Source: Lolium rigidum
Taxonomy: Eukaryota; Streptophyta; Magnoliopsida; Poales; Poaceae
Direction of reading: 5' to 3'
DNA length: 64,000 nt
Assembly: GCF_022539505.1 (NCBI RefSeq)
Contig: NC_061508.1
Span: 34,032,256-34,096,255, forward strand
Below, one piece after another: positions 30,641 to 41,498 of the stretch. The position numbers were made by a program, and so were the translations under genes. Numbering within the stretch: the stretch's first letter is position 1; each line of letters starts with the position of its first letter. The notes under the pieces are model-generated. The model searched no databases and had not been told where the DNA came from. It saw nothing but the letters and a program-made list of their open reading frames with translations.

Positions 30641-31135
30641 ATGTCTGGTAGAGGCGGACCTCGCGGCCGCGGCCGTGGTCGTGGTCGTGGTCGTGGCCGC
30701 GGCGTAGCTGAACGCTCGCCGTCGCCTTCCACGCCGCCGCCTTCATCATCGTCGGAGATGGACGTGGAGCCGGACGTCCTGTTCGGAGTTCGTCCACGTC
30801 CTCAGGGGCGACCCGCGCGGCATCCGAGAGGCTGCCGGACTCCTTCGCCGAGTACGTCGGCGGCGTACGCCCGCGCACGATGCATCTGCGGGAGCATTCG
30901 TGCGGCTACTGCCGGTGGATCGTCAAGGCGATCTACGACGCGCGCGGCAAGATGTACCTCAACATCGGCTGGGAGAAGTTCGCGCGCCACCACAGCCTCC
31001 AAGCCGGCTTCATCTTCGTGTTCTCCTACTTCGGCAACAGGGACATGAAGGTCAAGGTCTTCGACGAGAGGCGCTGCTCTCCGGGACTACCACGTCGACG
31101 GGGATGACGACAGCACCGACGAGGAGGACGACTGA
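30641..31135 (+). pseudogene. B3-type DNA-binding protein, copy 2, frameshifted
   Basis: Starts MSGRGGPRGRGRGRGRG, then the same Ser/Pro linker as copy 1. Relative to copy 1 there is an extra G in TTCGGAGTTCG (about 30783), an extra G in ATCCGAGAGG (about 30824) and an altered CTGCTCTCCGG (about 31075), so the B3 domain is only readable in pieces (for example 30880 on: CGYCRWIVKAIYDARGKMYL, GWEKFARHHSL). The natural C-terminus is preserved here: after VDGDDD it reads STDEEDD and a stop at 31133-31135. Confidence 0.75.
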
Positions 31136-31619
31136 ATGAGTGTTGTTTCTTCGCAGCGAATACGTGCACGGAGGTTTCTGCCTGTTCGCCTCATCGGTAG
31201 AACCAACAAGGGCACCATCCTCCCGCTGGATTTTCCAGTTTAGGTGACTGGGTGTGCCCTCGAGTGTTCTTTCTTAGCAGCGAATACACGAAACCTTCGA
31301 TGCACGGCCTAGTTAGGTTTAGTTTCTTTGCAATATTTTATATTTGTGTCCACCATGGTTCAAACTATGTATTAGTTTGTGGAAAACCATGTTCCAAACT
31401 GTGTTTTCGTGTAAACCACGTTCCAAATTATGTATTAGTTTGTGGAAATTGAAATAAAAATGCCAGAAAAATTATTTTAAATGTTTGGGGGCGGCGTTTG
31501 GGGGACGCGGCTGGGGAGCGACGTCTCCCAAACGCGGCACGAACGAAACACGTCCCCCAAACGCTCGATCCGGCGCGGTTTGGGGGACGGTTTGGGGGAC
31601 GCGACTGAAGATGCTCTCA

Positions 31620-32889
31620 TTACATCTTATATTGGTCGTAATAATATCTTATAATGCCAGAGCGGGATTGCTTTTTGGCAAGAAAACCAAAGTACTCCGG
31701 GCGGGAGTACATGTTTTAAGTATTCTTTCGTCCGGAAATTGACACACAAAAATGAGTTTTTTTTTTCATTGGTGGCCCAAACGGGTGGATTTATAGTAAC
31801 AATCATTTATAAACTATTTCAAATATGCATGAATTTTACATAATCACATAACAGATTTTTTCTGAAAATGTTTATATATTATACATAATTTCCTAATATC
31901 CATAAAATAGTTATGAAATTGATGAAGTTAAATCATTTTCTGGAAAAAGTTAAAAAATTGTTTGTACCCTAGGGCATATCTAGCCACCGAGGACGACCGG
32001 TGGGCCATGGACCATTGCTGCTTCCACATAGGTGAGCTGGCCCAACCCACCCTAGATTGATCCTAAAATCAAATTATCACATTCCCTTTTTATCTTACCG
32101 GTGGGACCCACCTATAAGCTTCATCTTCCTCGAATCCCTAGTCATGCCTTCATCTGGGGTGACAGTCGAACGAATCGACTGATCTCAGGTTGCACCGGCA
32201 GCTGAGGCTAAGGCCGAGACCAAGGTGGGAGAGGCAAGGCCTAGTCCTCGAGTGCACTTCACCTCAATGCCGCACTTGACCTCCGCGGCTCAGACCTCCC
32301 ATGCACCTCCGTGGTGGCACCGAAGATGGGTGATGCCATGGCCACGCTTGGGACGTCAGGATGACGCACCATGTGGCCACCCCGGCGTTGTCCCCTCCTT
32401 AGCCCTCCTGCATGGCACCAATGAAGATGGTGGTTCACCTAGGCATCTATCATAGACGGGAGCTCGCGTGTGGCACCCCCTAGACCTCTCCCTCTCAAAC
32501 AACGATGACCGGAGCTAAAGAAAACAACAACATGGAGAGCCATACCGACGTATTAGAGATATCGCCTAAACCAAAAAAAGAGGAGAAAAACGAAAACTTG
32601 TACCTGGCCCACATATTTGTGTTATTTAATTTTATTAGCTTAAATAATTTAAATTTGAGTCATTTTGAACCCTTTGAACCAATGGTTTATGATCTTTAGG
32701 TAGCTAAAAGCAATTGCAGTCAATATGAACTGTGTGAGCGTGCGGAGGATCTGGAGGTATGTATAGCAAATTCCCCTTCCACGGGCAGCGACAAGCGTCG
32801 GGACGCCATCTACGGTATAGTTATCTGCTCTAGCAGCGCAACAGACATCGAGGGAGATGGGAACCATCATCCTCTTCTCCGGAACCTAC
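31620..32889. other. Intergenic, no gene seen
   Basis: AT-rich sequence from 31620 to 31980, then a more GC-rich stretch (32100-32500) with short ORFs lacking any recognised domain. Confidence 0.5.
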
Positions 32890-33210
32890 TTCAAATTTTC
32901 CTCTGCTAAAGAATTCTCCTAGAATTTTCATTAGTCCTTTCCAGAAAAGTGAATCAGTAGACTTGCTTTCAACTTCAGCCAAGGTTTTCTGTGATAGATA
33001 TTTGTTTTTTAAAAATTGTTACCATAATCCTTCTTCAGAAGGAGCTTATAAAGCCATTTGCTAAGCAGGCAAGAATTTTTAATCTCTAATACTTCAATTC
33101 CCAGACCACCTTGGACCTTGCGTCTGCAAATTAAGTTCCACTTAGTTCCAAAGCACTTATTTGCATGTTGCATGACATTCAACTTAGGACGATGCTGCTC
33201 AAAACCCGTC
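32890..33210 (-). pseudogene. LINE reverse-transcriptase fragment
   Basis: The minus strand reads KCFGTKWNLICRRKVQGGLG, then IEVLEIKNSCLLSKWLYKLL. This is the conserved stretch between the reverse transcriptase and the zinc domain of plant LINEs (W-x2-IC-x3-x2-GGLGI). A degraded continuation lies to 32890. Only this scrap is present. Confidence 0.75.
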
Positions 33211-33219
33211 GCGGCGTTG

Positions 33220-33710
33220 CAATTGGAGGCAGACATGGAACGCCAAGAAGAGCGACATTGGCCCTAGAAGCTGCGCATCAGGGTCGTCATAAAACATATA
33301 GCCGTGGAAGATCGATTGCAGGACGATTCGGTGGCATGATGATATTTCCCAAACCCTCGCAATCCTAGACCTTCAACGTGTGCTCTACTACTGATTGTGC
33401 TTTGAATCCAGGTTGCACTCGCGCTGTCAACTAAAATCAGATTAGCTATGCACTGATGTCTGATATAATATAATATATTGGTATCCATCGATGATCCTAT
33501 CGACCCATCACATCGTTCGCCAGTCCTTCTCACCGATGAGTTTGGTTTTCCCTCAATGTCTGAAGAATCACTATGCTGTTCTGGGCTTTTAAATAGCAGC
33601 CATTGGGCACTGCTTTGCATTTAACTCCTCACGTTCCGTTAGCCCTGACTGCATCTATGGTTGGCAACTTTGAGGCCGGATTGTGCCTCTGTATTTGATT
33701 GCCTGGCATG
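33220..33710 (+). repeat. Segment duplicated at 29615-30157, copy 2
   Basis: Second copy of the unassigned segment, about 3.6 kb downstream in the same orientation. A TTTAAATAG box near 33591 and a leader-like stretch to TCTATGGTTGGC suggest a promoter, but no gene follows. Confidence 0.55.
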
Positions 33711-33939
33711 TGGACTGAAAAATTGCAGAGTTGTCATAGCAGTTGGCCGGACAGAATTTACAATTTGCAATACTGGTTGTTGAATCAAGTTGACAAAAAT
33801 GTGCAGATAATTAGCGTACGATTGGGCAAGTATACCAGACAATCAATCATCTTCACCGGCGCGCTCTAAATAGGCGCCGGTAGGGGCATCGGCGCTGCGC
33901 TATGGGGTGGGCTGGCATTGCACTATGGATTTAGATGTA

Positions 33940-34170
33940 ATAGTTAGAATAGTTTTTTTAGAAAACATAAAATGGTTTTAGATTAATTATAATTTTATTA
34001 GTTGTTGTAGTTATAATTTATTAGTTGTTCTAATTATAACTTATTTTATAGTTGTAATTTTATTATTAGTTATTAGTTATAGTTATAATTTTATTATTAC
34101 TTATAATTTATTAATTGTTGTAGCTATAACTAATTTTTTAGTTATAATTTTATTATTAGTTGATGCAATT
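33940..34170. repeat. AT-rich degenerate repeat (TTATAATTTTATTATTAGTTG)
   Basis: Short modules of TTATAATTTATTAGTTGTTG recur about eight times with variation. No coding potential. Upstream, 33855-33900 has an inverted GGCGCC motif (CACCGGCGCG, GGCGCCGGT). Confidence 0.6.
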
Positions 34171-34290
34171 TTAGAAGTAAACAACAACTCGATTTTTTTT
34201 ATAAAATAGCTGATAAGAACCTCGACAGATACAGCAGATACTTGCTTAGAATTTATTTATTTTTGCGGGTATACTTGCTTAGAATTCTGA

Positions 34291-34390
34291 NNNNNNNNNN
34301 NNNNNNNNNNNNNNNNNNNNNNNNNNNNNNNNNNNNNNNNNNNNNNNNNNNNNNNNNNNNNNNNNNNNNNNNNNNNNNNNNNNNNNNNNN
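34291..34390. other. Assembly gap (100 N)
   Basis: Exactly 100 N; true size unknown. It lies at the left side of a copia LTR. Confidence 0.99.
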
Positions 34391-34552
34391 AAAGATCTAA
34401 TCTACCTACGAACATGAACCACAATGTTGATACTAATGTTGTCAATAGAAGAGTAAATTGAATCTTTACTATAGTAGGAGAGACAGACACCCGCAAAGCC
34501 TCTTATGCAATACAAGTTGCATGTCGAACGAGGAACAAGTCTCATAAAATGA

Positions 34553-35522
34553 CATCCTATATATGAATCTTATTCTCCGGACCATTCCGGAACTCCTCGT
34601 GATGTCCGGGATCTCATCCGGAACTCCGAACAAATATTCGAACTCCATTCCATATTCAAGTACTACCATTTCAACATCCAACTTTAAGTGTGTCACCCTA
34701 CGGTTCGTGAACTATGCGGACATGGTTGAGTACTCACTTCGACCAATAACCAATAGCGGGATCTGGAGATCCATAATGACTCCCACATATTCAACGATGA
34801 CTTTAGTGATCGAATGAACCATTCACATACAATACCAATTCCCTTTGTCACGCGATATTTTACTTGTCCGAGGTTTGATCTTCGGTATCACTCCATACCT
34901 TGTTCAACCTCGTCTCCTGACAAGTACTCTTTACTCGTACCGCGGTATGTGGTCTCTTATGAACTTATTCATATGCTTGCAAGACATTAGACGACATTCC
35001 ACCGAGAGGGCCCAGAGTATATCTATCCGTCATCGGGATGGACAAATCCCACTGTTGATCCATATGCCTCAACTCATACTTTCCGGATACTTAATCCCAC
35101 CTTTATAGCCACCCATTTACGCGAGTGGTGTTTGGTGTAATCAAAGTACCTTTCCGGTATAAGTGATTTATATGATCTCATGGTCATAAGGACTAGGTAA
35201 CTATGTATCGAAAGCTTATAGCAAATAACTTAATGACGAGATCTTATGCTACGCTTAATTTTGGTGTATCCATTACATCATTCATACAATGATATAACCT
35301 TGTTATTAATAACATCCAATGTTCATGATTATGAAACTAATCATCCATTAATCAACAAGCTAGTTTAAGAGGCATACTAGGGACTTCTTTGTTGTCTACA
35401 TATCACACATGTATTAATGTTTCGGTTAATACAATTATAGCATGATATATAAACATTTATCATAAACATAAAGATATAAATAATAACCACTTTATTATCG
35501 CCTCTAGGGCATATCTCCTTCA
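34553..35522 (-). mobile_element. Ty1/copia LTR (BARE/Angela-like), partial
   Basis: Read on the minus strand it starts TGAAGGAGATATGCCCTAGA and carries the blocks of this copia LTR class: AATACATGTGTG, ACATTGGATGTTATTAATAA, CGGTACGAGTAAAG, GGTCCGGAATAAGA-like. It is homologous to 59655-61201 from about 34553 on; the distal end is lost (34391-34552 differs and borders the gap). It abuts gypsy copy B exactly at 35522/35523, inside the reverse transcriptase/RNase H junction. Confidence 0.75.
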
Positions 35523-36560
35523 GTGGCTGCCAGGTAATGGAGCATAGGCTCTGACTCTCCTGGAGCTGCTAGGATAGGTGGGGAGGTGAGTATGTCCTTC
35601 AACCCTTGTAGTGCTGCATCCGCTGCCTCGTCCCAGACAAACTTGTCTGTTTTCTTCAATAGCTTGTACAGGGGAAGTGCCTTCTCGCCAAGACGGCTAA
35701 CAAACCTGCTGATTGCTTGCGACACAACCGGTGAGCCGTTGCACATCTTTGAGACAAGTTGGCCTTTTTATGCACAAAATTGCCTTGATTTTTTCCGGGT
35801 TTACTTCAATGCCCCTGTTAGAGACAATGAAGCCAAGGAGTTTTCCAGTCGAGTACGCCAAAGACGCACTTCAGCGGATTCAACATCATCTTGTACCGAC
35901 GGAGATTCTCAAAGGTTTCTGTGAGATCGCTGATCAAGTCGGATCCTTTCCGAGTCATGACCGCGATGTCGTCGATGTAGGCGTGTACGTTCCGGCCAAT
36001 CTGGTCCTTCAAGCACCGCTGCATCGTACGTTGGTAGGTGGCACCTACGTTTTTCAAGCCAAAGGGCATAGTAACATAGCAGTAAGTGCCAAACGGGGTG
36101 ATGAATGAGGTTGCCTTTTGGTCAGACTCCTTCATCCGGATCTGGTGATACCGGAATATGCATCAAGAAAACACGAAGTTCCGCCCCTGCAGTCGAATCA
36201 ATGACTTGGTCAATGCGCGGCGGGGAAACAGATCTTTCGGGCAATGTTTGTTCAAGCCGAGTAATCGATGCACATTCTTAGTATTTCGAGTATTCTTTTT
36301 GGGTACAAGGACGGGATTTGCGACCCAATCGGTGTGGATTACTTCTATTACAAAACCTGCCTCTAGTAACTTTGCTAATTCCATTCCTATGGCGCGGCGC
36401 TTCTTATCTCCAAAGCGTCGCATAGCTTGCTTCACCGGTTTAGCCCCGGGTTTATGTTGAGGTAGTGCTCGGCGAGTTTCCTTGGTACTCCGGACATGTC
36501 GGAAGGTTGCCATGCGAAGATATCCATGTTAGCGCGGAGAAACTCGACGAGCGCGTCTTC
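35523..36560 (-). pseudogene. Gypsy reverse transcriptase, copy B, truncated by a copia LTR
   Basis: Follows the gag-protease frame after an in-frame TAG. The minus strand reads EDALVEFLRANMDIFAWQ, NVHRLLGLNKHCPKDLFP, KATSFITPFGTYCYVTMPFG, then the catalytic YIDDIAV (YxDD) near 36000-35980. It continues with the RT/RNase H connection FVSRLGEKALPLYKLLKK and WDEAADAALQGLKDIL, up to MLHYLAAT, where the copia LTR begins. Frame changes occur near 36150 and 35800. RNase H and integrase are missing. Confidence 0.85.
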
Positions 36561-38417
36561 CTATTTGGGGTCCATGTTGGCTCCGATCGAGACTTGCTTG
36601 GTAGCGTCATCTTCCTTGAAGTTGACTTTCTTGGTCTCTATCGCGGCCCTGAAGGAGTTTTTCTGTTCGGAGATCTGCTTCTTGGTGGTCTGCATCTCAG
36701 TCGGATCCACCGCGGCTCTGTAGCCTTTCAGCTCTTCTCCAGATATCACAGACTCTGCGAAGGCGGCTTCGCCCAACTCGCACTCATGAGCCTTTTTGTA
36801 GTCTCCGGATACGGTGATCATACCCTTAGGACCCGGAATCTTGAGCTTGTTGTAGATGTAGCACGCTCTTGCGTGGAACTTGTGGTAGGTGGGCCTGCCG
36901 AAGATGACGTAGTAGGAGCTCTTGAAGGGCACGACTTCAAACGTGATCTTTTCTTCGCGGAAATTGTGAACATCGCCGAAGGCCACAGGAACTGTGATGC
37001 TGCCGAGGGAGTTTGCCTTCTTACCCGGAACCACGCCATGAAACTCAGTGTTGCTGTGTTTGAGCTGTTCCTTGGTGAGGTTCATCCGTTCCAGAGTCTC
37101 CAGGTACATGATGTTCAAGCTGGCTCCACCATCCATCAGGCACTTGGAGAAGTCGTACCCGTCTATGCGGGGACTTACAACCAAGGCGTAGCATTCTTTT
37201 GGCACAATGGTAGGATGATCCTCCCTGTCAAATGTGCACGGAACTTCCGACCACCTGACATACTGCGGCACAGCCGGAACTGTGGCGTTCAGGATCCGGG
37301 TAGCTGACTTTGTAGCGCGGACTGTTGGGGTTCCGAGGAAAGTGTGGTAAGCCCCCACGCTCTTTTTCTCAAATGGGTTGGATTTACCTGCGGACCCTGC
37401 CTTGGGATCCGGCGAGTTATCATCCTCATCCATTGCCTCGGAACTGTCTTCCTCTTTGTCCTTGTTCTTGCCCTTGCCTCCTTTGCCGCGTGGGCGGTGC
37501 TTCCGGGCTCGCTTGTATCCTGCCTCCGGGTCGTTTTTAGGTCGTTGACCCACTTGCGAGTTGCGGTTGGTGTGAGTGGACTTCCCTGTAACCGGATCCG
37601 AGTGGGCCGGGCAGGGCATGTCTCTATACTCCTCGTAGGTTTGCGGGGCGCGGGATCCGCTAGCTGTGACCTCAGTGCCATGCTGCTGACCCCTGCCGGC
37701 TCCGCCTCCACGGCCGCGTCCTCTTCCGCCTCCTGATCCTCCGCGTTGGAATGCCATGGCGACCATCTCGCCGCCACTCTTCTGGTCATCAGGGTTTTTT
37801 CTTTTATGGCTGCTGCTGTTGCCGTTATCACGGTTCTTCTTTTGTTGATGTAGGGGGATTGCTGTAGCTGCGATATCACTGCCTGCGTCGTCATCGGCGG
37901 CAGTATGGTCACTGGCAATGGAGATCATTTCATCCAAAGTCGGTTTATTTGCGTTAGCCAAACAAGTGAGCTTATGCCTCGGCAATCCTCCTCTCTGCAG
38001 TCCACCAATGAAGGCGTACATGGCGGTGGTGTGGTCGACGTTTTCGCACTCGTTCCTGCATGCCAACCATCGTGTGAGGAAGTTTCTTGAGGATTCTCCC
38101 TTCTTCGGATACAAGCTTGTAAGTCGCTTGCCGTGGCGAGGTCTTTTGTAGGTGCCTCCGAAGTGTTTCTCGAAAGCGGTCTTCGGGTCAAACCAGCAAA
38201 AGATGGAGTTCTTCTCGAGGTCGCCGAGCCGGATCCGGGCTGGACCTACAAGGTACAACTGGAGCATGCGGCAGGCGATATTAGGGGTTCCTCCGGCGAA
38301 GGTTATTGCATTATAGTAATCCTCAATCCAGGTATCCGGCCTTTCGGTGCCATCATAATGCTTCAGGTTTCCGGGTAGCTTGAGGTTCATCCTTGGCTTT
38401 GGTTCCTCTCGAATCAT
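36561..38417 (-). CDS. Gypsy gag-protease (capsid, aspartic protease), copy B
   Basis: A 618-codon open frame. It opens with the capsid (PRMNLKLPGNLKHYDGTERP, DPKTAFEKHFGGTYKRPRHG, AFIGGLQRGG), then a Gly/Arg-rich nucleic-acid-binding stretch (GGSGGGRGRGRGGGAGRG). The retroviral-type protease follows: LMDGGASLNIMYLETL with DGGA in place of the commoner D(T/S)GA, and later YYVIFGRPTYHKFHARACY. It ends at a TAG (36561-36563) after ANMDPK, exactly where the polyprotein should run on into reverse transcriptase. CAG to TAG is the simplest explanation. The first part of gag is in another frame upstream (38418-40438). Confidence 0.85.
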   Translation of the reverse strand: MIREEPKPRMNLKLPGNLKHYDGTERPDTWIEDYYNAITFAGGTPNIACRMLQLYLVGPARIRLGDLEKNSIFCWFDPKTAFEKHFGGTYKRPRHGKRLTSLYPKKGESSRNFLTRWLACRNECENVDHTTAMYAFIGGLQRGGLPRHKLTCLANANKPTLDEMISIASDHTAADDDAGSDIAATAIPLHQQKKNRDNGNSSSHKRKNPDDQKSGGEMVAMAFQRGGSGGGRGRGRGGGAGRGQQHGTEVTASGSRAPQTYEEYRDMPCPAHSDPVTGKSTHTNRNSQVGQRPKNDPEAGYKRARKHRPRGKGGKGKNKDKEEDSSEAMDEDDNSPDPKAGSAGKSNPFEKKSVGAYHTFLGTPTVRATKSATRILNATVPAVPQYVRWSEVPCTFDREDHPTIVPKECYALVVSPRIDGYDFSKCLMDGGASLNIMYLETLERMNLTKEQLKHSNTEFHGVVPGKKANSLGSITVPVAFGDVHNFREEKITFEVVPFKSSYYVIFGRPTYHKFHARACYIYNKLKIPGPKGMITVSGDYKKAHECELGEAAFAESVISGEELKGYRAAVDPTEMQTTKKQISEQKNSFRAAIETKKVNFKEDDATKQVSIGANMDPK

Positions 38418-40438
38418 CCTGCCAAAGCACTTCGGACCGATGTAGTCGGTTCTGTATTCGTTGAAGCGTTCCCGCGCGTCACGCGAGCCGTGGCGGGGAG
38501 ACTGTGAGCGAGAGCGAGATCTTCGGCCGCCGCCTCCGCCTCCACCTCCGCCGCCACCGCTAGGTGGTGGTGAGGGAGACCTGCGAGGGGGCCGATCCGA
38601 CCTCTTGCTTCCGCCTTCAGATTCTCCCCGGCCCTCCCGGTGCTAGCTCCGGCTCCTGCGGCTGCCTTCGCCGTGGCGCTGGCTGCCCTGGTCGTTCCGG
38701 CTCCGGCGAGGTTCCGGATCGCGCTCGCCATCCCGGCTCCTCCTAGGCTCGGGTTCACGATCGTTGTTCTGGTTCCGGCGAGGTTCCGGCGTGCGCTCCC
38801 TGTTTCTGTTTCTTGAAGGCAGCACGTTGTCGCGGATAACAATTCCACCATGCCCATGGGGCCTGGTGTTTCCGGCTGGACTACGGCGGCGAGAGGGACG
38901 CGGGTAACCATTGGGCGGAGGAGAGGGGTTGCGGTACTTGTCCCGTCCAGAGTACATTGCATCCTTTCCCTTTCTTGGATCTGACGGTGGCGTCTTTGAT
39001 GGTACGGGGATCGGATTTGGGTGCCCTGGCTTTCCTTCTGCGTTCCGAAGATCCGGTTCGCGATTCGTCATCTCGATGGCGATTGTCGTGGGCGTCCTTC
39101 GCGCAGTGGAGACGCAATGCTCTGGGTTAGACTCCAATTTGCGCGAAGTGTCTGCCTTGCTCTGCTGCTTCACTGCTGAAGCGACGAGCGTGCGAACGTA
39201 GTCGATGTCGATCTCCTCGTTCTTTTTCTTCAAGATCTCTGCAGCCTTCGTCATATTGTCCTTTGGGGTTGCGAATGGCTGCTGCTCCGTTGGAGTTGCG
39301 AAGGTGATCCTGCGGGGAGCTATCAACTCACGCCGGGTCCTTTCGACCTCATGATGAGCTTCAACGATCTTGTCCTCCCAATGCTTTCGGAGTTCCTTGA
39401 CCTTTGCCAGTCCTTCGTCCACCTCCTGCTCGCGGCTGGATGAAGTCTTCCACAAAAACTGCGGCGTGCTTCCTTTCCTCCGAGCATGGCGGCTGCGGTG
39501 TCCTTAAACGTTTTGGCTGTGGCCAGCAGCTCCAGTCTCTTAGCTTCTAATGCTTCTACGTCTTCGGGAGTGATGGGTTTGTTAAGAATATCCGAGCGAT
39601 AAACCGCATCCATGCCTGCTTGTGCGACCATCTCTTCAGGCGACAGGAGGTCATCCGAGGATGAATCCTTGCGGGGTCACTCCCGCGACATTGGAGATCC
39701 CTGATGGGATGGCTGGGGGTCGGATTGGGTGCCTGCCTCTTCTGATCCGTGTTCTCCCAGCGCCGCTACAGTCGCAAGTACCTGCTTTGGCGGGCGGAGT
39801 CAACTTCAGGCTGATCACCGTATCCATATTCCTTCACCTTGCGATCGAACTCTTCAGTGTCCATGGATTGGGTATCTCCGGAAATTGGGCTTAGATTTCC
39901 CAAAATCGACTCTTCAGCCGGAGTTCCGCTTTCTCCGAGCAGCCTCTTGCCGATCCGGAGCAGCGTTGTTTTCCGGGGCCTCGACCTGCTCGGGACCAGC
40001 TCCGGCTTCTTGAGGGGCGGTTCCGGCGGTATGGGCCAAGAAGTGCACAAAGTGACACCTTTGCTTTTCTAACACCTGGGAGACCCAAGCGGATCTGCAT
40101 TGGTCTTCCACCTTTATTTCCTGCTCAGGGGCGGATTGGCTGGGGATTGATTTTTTCAGATCTAAGGCGGAATCTTCGCTAGGAAGTTCCTGCGTCTCGG
40201 ATCGGATCTTCGCGACTGCGTCCTGCTCGGCGGCGGTCGCGTCGGCGCTACTTACCGGTGGGTTTCCGTCGGAATCTACGGTTTCCCGATGAAGATGTGT
40301 ATGCCGCCAGCCGGGACGATGGAGAGCTTGACGGGGTCGGTTTTAGCCGGAATCCGAGCACTCATCCGGAGGGACGATCGGCAGATTTCCGGCGTAAAGG
40401 ACACGCCCCACAGCGATGGTGTCGTCGTAGCTTCCCAT
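38418..40438 (-). pseudogene. Gypsy gag N-terminal region, copy B
   Basis: Collinear with copy A. The ATG (MGSYD) is at 40438, followed by an acidic segment, a coiled coil (KELRKHWEDKIVEAHHEVER), AAEILKKKNEEIDIDYVRTL and Arg/Pro/Glu repeats (EPEPRRSRD). Several frameshifts occur (about 39450, 39130, 38640). Together with 36561-38417 this is the gag of one element. Confidence 0.75.
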
Positions 40439-40480
40439 GGCGGAACCCTCCCGGTTCCGGCCTCCGGACGCCGCGAGGCC

Positions 40481-40495
40481 CCACGGTGGGCGCCA
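40481..40495 (-). other. Primer-binding site of gypsy copy B
   Basis: Minus strand TGGCGCCCACCGTGG, 3 bases from the LTR edge; the same site as in copy A. Confidence 0.7.
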
Positions 40496-40498
40496 AGC

Positions 40499-40949
40499 CG
40501 TCGTTGCCTATCGACGGTACCTCGGAGGAGGGATCCTCACGAGGGGAGAAGAAGTAGGGGCCATAGGGCGGAGTGCACACGGGACGGTGGTACGCGATTT
40601 ACCCAGCTTCGGAACACCTGCACGATGACAGGGCCTACTGCTGCTTGTCTGGAATTATCTGGGCGCTTTCGCGTTGTTACAATGAGTTGGTCTTGTCGTG
40701 CACGCCAAGGATCCGCCTTCCTCTATACGTCGTCCCGGATCCGGGTTCCTGCTGGGCCTTCATGGATCCGGGTTCCTCCTAAGGTCGGTCGGATCCGGCT
40801 CCCCTACTCCTGGGCCAGACATCTTCCGTCAGGATCAACAGCAACTGGGCCGCCCGATGGGCCACACGCCTCATCACCATCTGTGGGCCACCCGGGCTTG
40901 CCGGATCTGGGCACTGTCGATGGTACACCCATGATGTATACCCACAACA
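40499..40949 (-). mobile_element. 5' LTR of gypsy copy B
   Basis: Minus strand starts TGTTGTGGGTATACATCATG (40949) and ends GGCAACGACG next to the PBS; the expected final CA is mutated to CG. 451 bp. No 3' LTR is present because the element is truncated at 35522. Confidence 0.75.
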
Positions 40950-41498
40950 ATTAGTATTGTTGGTTTGGGTACCTGTCAAATCTTCTAAAATAGATAAAAA
41001 GATATAAAAGATGAAATGGATCTCTATTCCCATATTGCACAGATATAATTAGATGAACAATAGTAAACACTGTATAACAAATCTCAAAGAGATGAATGAT
41101 GAGTTTTACAATGCTGCCAATCGAATATCAAATCTAGGTTACAAGTAGATGGAGAGGGGATAAAGATGGTGAAGGTGTTGATGAAGCGTTGAAGTCGTGG
41201 TGGCGGCTTGACTCTTGAGGCTTCGGTGGAGATGGGATCTGGTCTGATGGCGGGATGAGGTTTTTCTCTATGTGTGTTCGTCAAATGCATATTTGTAATT
41301 CAAATTTGAATTAATTTCAGAAAATCCCATTGAACCGGTTTAAACGGAGAAAAGTAGTTAGAAATCAAGAAAAATCAAGATATCTCGGATTTTGCCATCT
41401 CATGTGTTCTGATAGTTTTGAAAATTGGAGTGGCGCTATTTTTTTAATATGTGGTGTCGGGTCTTCACAAATAAACCTATTTGTCACTAATAAAATCG
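40950..41498. other. Intergenic, no gene seen
   Basis: AT-rich spacer between two gypsy elements; minus-strand ORF 41290-41084 has no recognised domain. The last five bases, AATCG (41494-41498), are the left TSD copy of the next element. Confidence 0.5.

Larger units (their letters stand above)
30158..31616 (+). mobile_element. PIF/Harbinger-like element carrying a B3-domain gene, copy 2 (1459 bp)
   Basis: Same TIRs as copy 1 (GAGCATCTCCAGTCGCG; the right end has one change, CGACTGAAGATGCTC) and a 3-bp TSD, TCA (30155-30157 and 31617-31619). The orientation is opposite to copy 1, so the cargo gene reads on the plus strand. The TATA box, two telo-boxes, GR-rich start and B3 region are all conserved, but the reading frame is broken. 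Confidence 0.88.

Noticed and set aside
36465..37307. 280-codon plus-strand ORF
   Set aside because: It lies exactly antisense to the gypsy protease/gag frame, has no recognisable domain, and the minus strand reads a clear aspartic protease.
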